DNA of 5,796 bases from Cyanobacteriota bacterium (lineage in GTDB: Bacteria > Cyanobacteriota > Cyanobacteriia > Leptolyngbyales > Leptolyngbyaceae), in assembly GCA_027482985.1 (NCBI GenBank), contig JAIXVO010000837.1:1-5796 (forward strand), read 5' to 3'. The position numbers and the translations under genes are program-made. The notes beneath the pieces are model-generated. The model made no database searches. It saw nothing but the letters and a program-made list of their open reading frames with translations, and was not told the DNA's origin. The number at the start of each line of letters is the position of its first letter. The first letter of the stretch is position 1. Shown piece after piece: positions 1-5,104 of this stretch.

Positions 1-915
1 ACCAGTGCTCAGGGCGCTGATGTGCCGCCTGCCACCCTGAAGCAACTCAAGCAGGTGCAATCGATGGTCGCAGGCGTTGGTGTCGAAGATGCGGGCTTGC
101 GGATGAAGGCCAATGTAGTCATGAGTCCGGATGGTCCCAAGTTTGATTATCAACCAGTGCCCGGAAAAATCATTGCCCAGTTTCCCTCGGATGTGATGGC
201 GATGATCAGTGGTGGCAATATCAATCGGATTTGGAATCAGGCCAACGAACAGGCCAAGTCTGATCCCACGCTGCAACAAGCGATCAGCACCTTGCGAGCG
301 TCTACCCAAATGGCGAATCTCGACCTGGATAAAGACATCCTGAGCTGGATGGATGGGGAATTTGGCTTCGCGGTGATTCCCTCCGACCGCGGCTTATTGG
401 CGCAAGTGGGAGCCGGCAGCGTGCTGGTGGTGGATACCAGCGATCGCAAGAAGGCGGAAGCGACTCTCGCCAAACTCGACGAAATTGCGAAAACCAACGC
501 GGTGGTCGTGCAACAACGGGATGTGGAAGGCAAAAAAGTGACTGAGTGGAGCAGTCCCATGATGCCCGAACCCCTGATGGGACATGGTTGGCTGGACGAT
601 AACTCGGTCTTCTTTGCAGTGGGCGGTCCCATGATTGAGGCGATTACGAAAAAGCCTGCCCAAAGCCTGGACAACAACGCCAATTTCAAACTCTCAACTG
701 GGAACCTGCCGAAACAAAATCTTGGCTACTTCTACCTAGATATGGACAAAACGATGATGCTCGTCAATCGGTTCGCCATGCTGTCGCAGTCTCCCATCCC
801 GCCAGAACCCGCTGCCATTCTGAACTCCATTCAGAGCGTCGGGGTCACCTCGCAACAGGTCACACCTGCGATCGGTGAAATGGATCTGCTGCTGGCCTTG
901 AAGAAGTCGAAATAA
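1..915 (+). CDS. DUF3352 domain protein, C-terminal part (5' end outside window)
   Basis: The reading frame is open from base 1 to a TAA at 913-915, giving 304 residues. It continues upstream in frame, so the GTG at 22 is not a real start. The sequence fits the C-terminal half of the cyanobacterial DUF3352 family, proteins of roughly 500-600 residues. The recognisable stretch runs from LDKDILSWMDGEFGFAVIP through GSVLVVDTSDRKKAEATL to a helix-rich segment, with short hydrophobic strands alternating with amphipathic helices. No membrane segment or catalytic motif is visible here; family members often have an N-terminal anchor, which would lie outside the window. The biochemical function of the family is not established. 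It is followed by a hairpin terminator and a long gene-free stretch, so it is probably the last gene of its transcript. The family call is by recall of pattern and fairly secure; the function is unknown. Confidence 0.85.
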   Translation, partial: TSAQGADVPPATLKQLKQVQSMVAGVGVEDAGLRMKANVVMSPDGPKFDYQPVPGKIIAQFPSDVMAMISGGNINRIWNQANEQAKSDPTLQQAISTLRASTQMANLDLDKDILSWMDGEFGFAVIPSDRGLLAQVGAGSVLVVDTSDRKKAEATLAKLDEIAKTNAVVVQQRDVEGKKVTEWSSPMMPEPLMGHGWLDDNSVFFAVGGPMIEAITKKPAQSLDNNANFKLSTGNLPKQNLGYFYLDMDKTMMLVNRFAMLSQSPIPPEPAAILNSIQSVGVTSQQVTPAIGEMDLLLALKKSK

Positions 916-946
916 TCACGATTCGTTTATCCTGGCAGTTTCCCAG

Positions 947-985
947 AGACCGCCGGAGTTGTCGCGACTTCGGCGGTCTGCGTTT
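947..985 (+). terminator. Hairpin terminator after the DUF3352 gene
   Basis: The arm at 947-955 (AGACCGCCG) is perfectly complementary to 971-979 (CGGCGGTCT). Pairing continues inward from 956-961 to 965-970 with two G-U pairs, giving a stem of about 15 bp closed by a 3-nt loop. It begins 31 bp after the stop codon. The following T-run is short (GCGTTT), so this is a strong stem with a weak U-tract. It could also act as an mRNA 3'-end stabiliser. Confidence 0.7.
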
Positions 986-1172
986 GAGTGGACGCGGGTT
1001 GGGGCGCAAACACCTTCAGCAACACACTACTACCCAACGCAAAGCTAGCATCGGTCAAAAATTCTCGACGGGTATATCGTCTCGCCATTGCACTGCACCT
1101 CAATCAGATAGAAGCCACTTCTAGCAAAAGCTTAGTGTATCGGAAAAGCCAAAGCCTGCCAAATGCTGGCGG

Positions 1173-1200
1173 AAGGCAGAAGGCAGAAGGCAAAGGGCAA
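1173..1200. repeat. Heptanucleotide tandem repeat, four units
   Basis: Four consecutive 7-bp units read AAGGCAG, AAGGCAG, AAGGCAA and AGGGCAA. They resemble the short tandemly repeated heptamers (STRR type) known from cyanobacterial intergenic regions. The reverse complement of a near-identical tract lies at 4831-4851, and a partial tract at 1256-1267. Non-coding, probably formed by slippage. Confidence 0.75.
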
Positions 1201-1215
1201 AGTCCACCCCCCGTA

Positions 1216-1238
1216 GAGACGTTCCGCCGGAACATCTC
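1216..1238. repeat. Small palindromic interspersed element
   Basis: GAGACGTTCC at 1216-1225 and GGAACATCTC at 1229-1238 form an inverted repeat with one mismatch around a 3-bp centre (GCC). The full element appears to begin at about 1213 (GTAGAGAC). Palindromes of this GTAGAGACGTTCC type are common between genes in cyanobacteria, by recall. It sits between two pieces of the heptamer tract. It would form a stable hairpin in RNA but has no T-run, so a terminator role is unlikely. Confidence 0.65.
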
Positions 1239-1255
1239 CCATAAAGCATTGCGAC

Positions 1256-1267
1256 AGGGCAGAGGGC
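1256..1267. repeat. Partial heptamer repeat, 1.7 units
   Basis: AGGGCAG is followed directly by AGGGC. This is the same unit as the tract at 1173-1200, seen again on the far side of the palindromic element. It is short enough to be chance on its own, but its composition and position suggest one tract that was split. Confidence 0.45.
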
Positions 1268-1401
1268 TTTTCAGCAAAATTTATACGCACAAATCGTAAG
1301 AATTTAGCATCCAGTCACCGCATTGGGAATGAATCAGAGATCCGCTGCCGATCGCTAAACCCATGCAGGAGTCTTCTCTCTTTTGGCGATCTTTTAAGGG
1401 T

Positions 1402-3072
1402 TCAGCGCTGCCCCTGGAGCCAATATTCGAGGCTGGCGAGTAACCAGAGTTTGACCCCATAGCGATTCCAGGTGTCGCCCCGGTAGTGGAGCCAATCGCG
1501 GATCAGGGTTTGGTTGAGATAAGGCGCGATCGCGGCTTGCCGACTCAGCAATAAGGACTTTGCCGATCGCTGCCAGTGTTCCCGGAAGCCCCGTTGGACG
1601 GGCACCATCATGCCACTTTTGGGACGGTGTAGAATGGCGGCAGGGAGTAAATCGGCTACGGCAGCTTTTAACACCGCTTTTTCCTGAGTGCCGGACAGTT
1701 TGAAGTGGGGGGGAATTTGCATACTCAAATCGACGATGCGGGCATCAAAGAGAGGCGATCGCCCGATGATGCCCGCTGCCCGCGTCAAATTGTTCACTTT
1801 CGTCAAAATTTGATCTGCCCCTTTGAACTTAATATTGAGCGCCATTAAGCGGTTCAGGTAACTTTGATCGGCCTGCAAATCCGTTGTAAACACCCAAGGT
1901 TCTGCTTGTACGGACATCCAAACTTGGGGCTGGAGCAAGTTGGGCAAGTCCGCCGCACATTTTTGAAAGGAAAGGAGATAAGCCTGCAAAGCGTCTTGCG
2001 GATTCACCGCTTGATAGATCTGATTCATCAACATCGGTTGATTTTTCGGCCCACCAAAGCAGGGATCGCCCCCTTCGCCATTCAACACCACAGCGACCGC
2101 CTCTTTTGCCAGTCGCGCCAGCAGCAAATTGGGCACCGTGAGCGGGTCGCCAATCGGATCATCGAGCGCCGCCATCGTTTCGGGCAAGCGTTGCCATAGG
2201 GTTTTCAGGGAAATTTCCAGGATGTGATGCTGGGTGTGACAGTGATTGGCAACTAATTGAGAAAACTCCAGTTCGTTGGGGCAGTCCGCCCCGAAGTGAA
2301 TCGAATAGGTATGAACCGGCTGATCATGTAATTTTGCCGCCAGAGCGGTCACCCCGCTGGAATCTAATCCACCAGAGAGAAATACGCCGACGGGTTGATC
2401 GAGTGGTAAAGACTCTTGTACGACGGGATAGAGGAGTTGCCGCAAGCGATCGCCATGCCAGTCCAGCGGTTGTTCCACTCCCTGAATGTCCTCCTGCAAC
2501 GTCCAGTAGGCGGCGATGGTTTGCTCTGGGAGTTGGACGGTGGTGCCGGGGCGGATTTCTCGGACTGCTTGCCAAAAGGTGCGATCGCCCGGCACAAAGG
2601 CACAGGTGAGATAATCCCGCAGCGCCACGAGATCCAATTGCTGCGAGTGGTAAGGTCGCAACGCCCGCAGTTGGTTCGCGACCCAGTGCGTCGTACCCGT
2701 GGTGGTGTAGTAGAGCGTTTGGTTGCCCGCGCGATCGCGGCCCAGCCAAAGTTGCTCCTGTTCCCGATCCCACACGGCGAGCGCAAAGGCACCCACCAGT
2801 TCTGCCCAGGTGTCAGCCCCTCGTTGTGCCCAACCGTGGGCAATCTCGGACAAAGGATCGAGGTGCGGAGCGGTCGGCAACCAGGCAGTTCCCATCACCC
2901 AAAACCGCTGATTGGGGCTGACGGCATAGGGGGTATTGGGCGCGATCGCCAGTTTTCCCACCCGCTGCCAGGACTCCGGCACCGCATCCAACCGCCCCCA
3001 GGCTACCTGCCATAAATCCGACGATGGCGATCCGGTCTCAAACTGGGTAGAACTCCGTTTCAACCAGAACAT
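1402..3072 (-). CDS. Asparagine-synthetase-like protein lacking the glutaminase cysteine
   Basis: A 556-residue protein of the AsnB/asparagine synthase superfamily. The synthetase half is well kept: PP-loop SGGLDSS at residues 233-239 (AMP/PPi handling), GEGGDPCFGG at 332-341 (the usual motif is GEGxDExFGG; Glu and the first Asp remain, but the next acid is Pro), KVNNLTRAAGIIGRSPLFD at about 425-443, and RPKSGMMVP at about 483-491. The N-terminal half still looks like the class II glutaminase fold, with GAFALAVWD (94-102) and GRDRAGNQTLYY (111-122), but the protein begins MFWLKRSS. There is no Cys at position 2 and no NGEIYN-like motif, so glutamine hydrolysis is not expected. Family knowledge suggests an ammonia-dependent amidation or another adenylation reaction; the substrate cannot be read. 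The ATG at 3070-3072 lies 5 bp after the CDF stop with no clear Shine-Dalgarno, so coupling to the CDF gene is likely. It is probably cytoplasmic. Confidence 0.88.
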   Translation of the reverse strand: MFWLKRSSTQFETGSPSSDLWQVAWGRLDAVPESWQRVGKLAIAPNTPYAVSPNQRFWVMGTAWLPTAPHLDPLSEIAHGWAQRGADTWAELVGAFALAVWDREQEQLWLGRDRAGNQTLYYTTTGTTHWVANQLRALRPYHSQQLDLVALRDYLTCAFVPGDRTFWQAVREIRPGTTVQLPEQTIAAYWTLQEDIQGVEQPLDWHGDRLRQLLYPVVQESLPLDQPVGVFLSGGLDSSGVTALAAKLHDQPVHTYSIHFGADCPNELEFSQLVANHCHTQHHILEISLKTLWQRLPETMAALDDPIGDPLTVPNLLLARLAKEAVAVVLNGEGGDPCFGGPKNQPMLMNQIYQAVNPQDALQAYLLSFQKCAADLPNLLQPQVWMSVQAEPWVFTTDLQADQSYLNRLMALNIKFKGADQILTKVNNLTRAAGIIGRSPLFDARIVDLSMQIPPHFKLSGTQEKAVLKAAVADLLPAAILHRPKSGMMVPVQRGFREHWQRSAKSLLLSRQAAIAPYLNQTLIRDWLHYRGDTWNRYGVKLWLLASLEYWLQGQR

Positions 3073-3077
3073 AAGGG

Positions 3078-3755
3078 CTAAGGTAAAACCTGATCAGGTG
3101 TCACGGCTGGCCACTCCTGCAAGGTTTGCTTGATGACCGAGATTGCATTGTAGAAAATAAAACTGGCGACCAGTAAACTCACGACACCATCCATCCAATT
3201 CCAGTGCACCAGGGCGATCGCGATCGCGGCCAGAATCACCCCCAGCGAACTCACCATATCCGCCACCATATGCAGAAATACTGCCCGCAGATTGGCACTC
3301 TCGTGACTGCTGGAATGGAGTAAGCCGACATTGATCCCATTCACAATCGCGCCAATCGCTGCTGTGATTAGCATGGGGACACTGGCGATCGGCTGATCTG
3401 CGTGTTGAAGTCGCTCCAGGGCTTCCCAAACAATCCAACCCGCGATCGCGGCGAGGGCAACCCCATTGATGAGAGCTGCCCAGTTTTCCCAGGGCTGTTT
3501 AGCCGCAGGTTGATGGCGTGATAGCCAGACTGCCAATCCTGCGAGGGCGATCGCCACGCCATCCGCCGCCATGTGCCCCGCATCAGCAATCAAGGCGAGG
3601 CTATGGCTCCACCAGCCGACGAGCCATTCCAGCAGGGCAAAACTCAGAATTAACAACAGCGCCAGTCCCAGTAAGCGCTGTTGGGTGGCTGTCGCCGTCT
3701 CAGGCCAGTGGGCATGGGTGCAGCTAGCCGTGTGAAGGTGTTGGTGGTCAGTCAT
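3078..3755 (-). CDS. Cation diffusion facilitator (CDF), without C-terminal domain
   Basis: A 225-residue inner-membrane transporter of the CDF (ZitB/CzcD-like) family, which exports Zn2+ and similar divalent ions by proton antiport. The N-terminus is His-rich (TDHQHLHTASCTHAH, residues 2-16). Six hydrophobic segments lie at about 28-48, 52-78, 92-112, 124-146, 155-183 and 185-208. The metal-site motifs are present: H61xxxD65 in TM2 (within SLALIADAGHMAADG) and H162xxxD166 in TM5. The two-His, two-Asp arrangement suggests zinc. The protein ends about 17 residues after TM6, whereas most CDFs have around 300 residues with a cytoplasmic ferredoxin-like domain; that domain is absent, and the next gene begins 5 bp later. 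I chose the ATG at 3753-3755 because it starts directly at the His-rich leader. The frame stays open 57 codons further upstream (GTG at 3926), but that part does not resemble the family. It is first in a unit with the asparagine-synthetase-like gene. Confidence 0.9.
   Translation of the reverse strand: MTDHQHLHTASCTHAHWPETATATQQRLLGLALLLILSFALLEWLVGWWSHSLALIADAGHMAADGVAIALAGLAVWLSRHQPAAKQPWENWAALINGVALAAIAGWIVWEALERLQHADQPIASVPMLITAAIGAIVNGINVGLLHSSSHESANLRAVFLHMVADMVSSLGVILAAIAIALVHWNWMDGVVSLLVASFIFYNAISVIKQTLQEWPAVTPDQVLP
3214..3227. repeat. Two overlapping HIP1 octamers (15 in the window)
   Basis: GCGATCGC occurs at 3214 and again at 3220, sharing two bases. Other copies start at 440, 1526, 1755, 2446, 2581, 2731, 2942, 3442, 3547, 4048, 4425, 4727 and 5265. 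HIP1 is the highly iterated palindrome of many cyanobacterial genomes. All 15 copies lie inside the genes called here, and none is intergenic. Confidence 0.9.
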
Positions 3756-3761
3756 AATGAA

Positions 3762-3777
3762 CTCATCACCCGATGAG
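3762..3777 (-). promoter_or_regulatory. Short hairpin overlapping the CDF ribosome-binding region
   Basis: CTCATC (3762-3767) and GATGAG (3772-3777) are perfect 6-bp arms around ACCC. In the minus-strand transcript this stem-loop ends 6 nt before the CDF start codon, and its 3' arm (GATGAG) is also the best purine-rich candidate for ribosome binding. It could hide the start site or be a dyad operator. Short and unproven. Confidence 0.35.
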
Positions 3778-3798
3778 CAAAAAAATTCCGAACTTCCC

Positions 3799-3826
3799 CT
3801 ATTATTCCATTTCCCTTCGATGTCGC
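3799..3826 (-). promoter_or_regulatory. Possible sigma70-type promoter for the CDF unit
   Basis: Read on the minus strand, GCGACA (3826-3821) and TAATAG (3804-3799) are 16 bp apart and lie about 45-70 bp upstream of the CDF start codon. The -10 box is reasonable and the -35 box is weak. Such matches are common by chance. Confidence 0.25.
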
Positions 3827-3850
3827 CCGCCGTTGTCATGGCACAATTCG

Positions 3851-3906
3851 CTTCAGTCAGTAGGGGACAGTCACAAAATGGGCACACTGAAGAGAGTACG
3901 TTACTC
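3851..3906. promoter_or_regulatory. Dyad symmetries in the divergent intergenic region
   Basis: CTTCAGT (3851-3857) and ACTGAAG (3886-3892) are a perfect 7-bp inverted repeat, 28 bp apart. Directly next to it, GAGTA (3894-3898) and TACTC (3902-3906) flank a 3-bp centre. They lie between the divergently transcribed CDF unit and the unknown gene, where a shared operator might be expected. I do not recognise an SmtB/ArsR or Zur consensus, and no regulator gene is in the window. Confidence 0.25.
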
Positions 3907-3941
3907 GCTGTTCTGCTGATCGTCACCGCTATTCTGAGGGC

Positions 3942-3946
3942 GGAGG
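3942..3946 (+). promoter_or_regulatory. Shine-Dalgarno GGAGG
   Basis: A GGAGG lies 9 nt before the ATG at 3956. It is the clearest ribosome-binding site in the window and fixes the start of the unknown gene. Confidence 0.75.
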
Positions 3947-3955
3947 TTCCGTTCT

Positions 3956-4753
3956 ATGCCAATTCAAAAAATTTCACTCGAATCCCTGAATAAAATTCGT
4001 CAGCATATTAAAACCACCCTGACATTACCCGAATCGGAGCGAAATCCGCGATCGCCGAACTCTTTAGCCCCAGATTCTGATCTCCCTGAACCCGATAGCT
4101 TAGGCGATCTGGGCAGTTTGTTTACCTTCGGCGGGGCGGATGAACTCGAAAGTCAGGCTCCCAACACCAAAGGGAAATGGTTTATTAGCGCCATGAATCC
4201 GGGCGATGCCTTACTCAAATTACCCGGCATGCAACTGAAACCCGGATGCCGCCTGGTTACTTACCTGCATCGCACTCCGACCGATGGCATGGGGATCACC
4301 TGGGCAGTCCCGGAAGCGATGAGTACAACCGCTCAATTAGAGCAGGCGATTACACCCAACGGCGATCCCCAACAGCCGCCCCACCCCGCCGCCGCATTAA
4401 CCGATGTGATGGAAGCGATCGAGGGCGATCGCGCTCCCCTCTCCTTTGTGATTGCCTCGTTGCTGAAGCGCGAACTGCAAGAATTCGGGCACCTGGGAAA
4501 GTATTGCGCCTGGTCTCACCATCGCCTGATCGACAGCTTGCCGACTCAGGTGAAATGGGAATGGCGTGTCAAACCGCCCCAAGATTTATCCCCCAAAGTC
4601 CTGATTTATCCCGATCAAAAAGTGGCGATCGAGTTTTTCACCTGCCGTGTCACCGCTCCCGTCGCCATTTTTCAACACGTCGATCAATATCCACCCCACC
4701 AGTACAAAGCCGCTGGAGCCGATCGCGCGATCGCGACTCCCCTCCGTAGTTAG
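3956..4753 (+). CDS. Conserved-looking protein of unknown function
   Basis: A 265-residue soluble protein; I cannot assign a named domain. Residues 1-25 are a helical, basic leader. Residues 26-70 are rich in Pro, Ser, Asp and Glu and probably disordered. From 71 a compact domain seems to begin: KWFISAMNPGDALLKLPGMQLKPGCRLVTYLHR is strand-like, ITWAVPEAMSTTAQLEQAI (114-132) is followed by a Pro-rich break (135-146), and MEAIEGDRAPLSFVIASLLKRELQEFGHLG (about 152-181) is helical. A Trp/aromatic-rich C-terminal part ends in VAIEFFTCRV and VAIFQHVDQY. No signal peptide, membrane segment or catalytic triad is obvious. The pattern reminds me of uncharacterised cyanobacterial proteins, but that is only recall. 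A strong Shine-Dalgarno, cyanobacterial codon style and internal HIP1 sites argue that it is a real gene. It is transcribed away from the CDF unit and converges on the DUF2839 gene. Confidence 0.8.
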   Translation: MPIQKISLESLNKIRQHIKTTLTLPESERNPRSPNSLAPDSDLPEPDSLGDLGSLFTFGGADELESQAPNTKGKWFISAMNPGDALLKLPGMQLKPGCRLVTYLHRTPTDGMGITWAVPEAMSTTAQLEQAITPNGDPQQPPHPAAALTDVMEAIEGDRAPLSFVIASLLKRELQEFGHLGKYCAWSHHRLIDSLPTQVKWEWRVKPPQDLSPKVLIYPDQKVAIEFFTCRVTAPVAIFQHVDQYPPHQYKAAGADRAIATPLRS

Positions 4754-4781
4754 GGAACCTGCCTGCACATCAAATCCTCGC

Positions 4782-4814
4782 GGTGCGTTACAGCTAACGC
4801 TTAACACACCCTAC
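4782..4814. repeat. Interspersed palindromic element between convergent genes
   Basis: GGTGCGTTA (4782-4790) and TAACACACC (4802-4810) are inverted arms with one mismatch. An inner alternative pairing is GCGTTA (4785-4790) with TAACGC (4795-4800) around a CAGC loop. The element ends in CCTAC. Elements reading GTAGGGTG-TGTTA-...-TAACGCACC are, by recall, widespread in cyanobacterial intergenic DNA. It lies 28 bp after the unknown gene's stop, between converging genes, and could serve as a hairpin terminator in either direction, although no long T-run follows. Confidence 0.65.
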
Positions 4815-4830
4815 AAAGGGAATTTTGAGC

Positions 4831-4851
4831 CTGCCCTCTGCCCTCTGCCTT
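4831..4851. repeat. Heptanucleotide tandem repeat, three units
   Basis: The units are CTGCCCT, CTGCCCT and CTGCCTT. Read on the minus strand this is AAGGCAG, AGGGCAG, AGGGCAG, the same family as the tract at 1173-1200. It ends 2 bp before the stop codon of the DUF2839 gene. Confidence 0.75.
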
Positions 4852-4853
4852 CA

Positions 4854-5066
4854 CTAACTCACTTCCCACCAGCCCAGCGCGGGACCGATAAAGCGCACCG
4901 TGAGCCACCAGGCGACAAGCAACACAATGCCACCCCAGGCACCGCGAGTACTCCATTTGACAAAATCACGGGCTTGGGTTTTGGTGACGGGCGCACCCTT
5001 GAAAATTTTGTCATCCTGCCCGTACTTGTCTCCCAGGGTTTCCTTGCGTCGTTTTGAATCGCCCAT
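4854..5066 (-). CDS. DUF2839 small membrane protein
   Basis: A 70-residue protein that begins MGDSKRRKETLGDKYGQ, has VTKTQARDFVKWSTRGAWGGI in the middle and ends in one hydrophobic segment (about 43-65, LLVAWWLTVRFIGPALGWW). This layout is typical of DUF2839, a small family I know from cyanobacteria, with a basic, soluble N-terminus and one C-terminal membrane helix. Function is unknown. I chose the ATG at 5064-5066 because family members start with MG-x-x-KRRK; a GTG at 5088-5090 would add eight residues not expected in the family. It lies 38 bp after the helicase gene on the same strand, so the two may be co-transcribed. No strong Shine-Dalgarno is seen. Confidence 0.88.
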   Translation of the reverse strand: MGDSKRRKETLGDKYGQDDKIFKGAPVTKTQARDFVKWSTRGAWGGIVLLVAWWLTVRFIGPALGWWEVS

Positions 5067-5104
5067 GATGGTTGCTTGAACTCGTTGCACTCCCGATCAT
5101 AACG

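Larger units (their letters stand above)
980..1401. other. Gene-free stretch with repeat elements
   Basis: Together with 916-979 this makes about 490 bp between the DUF3352 stop and the stop of the convergent asparagine-synthetase-like gene. The only open frame of note (988-1299, plus strand) starts at GTG, has no convincing ribosome-binding site and runs straight through the repeats, so I do not accept it as a gene. The repeats lie at 1173-1200, 1216-1238 and 1256-1267. In 1300-1401, just past the stop of the minus-strand gene, I see no clear hairpin plus T-run terminator. No tRNA-like fold is apparent. Confidence 0.6.

Noticed and set aside
1173..1267. Possible CRISPR array
   Set aside because: The repeats are 7 bp and directly tandem without spacers; no cas genes are present.
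988..1299. Open frame of 103 codons on the plus strand after the DUF3352 gene
   Set aside because: GTG start without a ribosome-binding site, it runs through the heptamer and palindromic repeats, and the protein has low-complexity composition with no recognisable domain.
2416..3015. 199-codon plus-strand open frame antisense to the asparagine-synthetase-like gene
   Set aside because: A shadow of a GC-rich real gene whose motifs are unambiguous; the antisense product is Arg/Pro-rich with no domain.
1402..3755. Lasso-peptide or other RiPP cluster based on the asparagine-synthetase-like gene
   Set aside because: No precursor peptide, McjB-type protease or ABC transporter is visible; a CDF transporter is not part of known lasso clusters.
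3861..3885. GTGACTGTCCCC-like sequence (minus strand), reminiscent of ends of some small mobile elements
   Set aside because: Single copy, no transposase and no second end visible; the resemblance is too short to support a call.
4647..5057. 136-codon plus-strand open frame over the end of the unknown gene and the DUF2839 gene
   Set aside because: It crosses a palindromic element and a heptamer repeat and is antisense to a recognisable DUF2839 gene.
5067..5090. GTG start at 5088-5090 for the DUF2839 gene
   Set aside because: It would add eight residues ahead of the family's usual MG-x-x-KRRK beginning.
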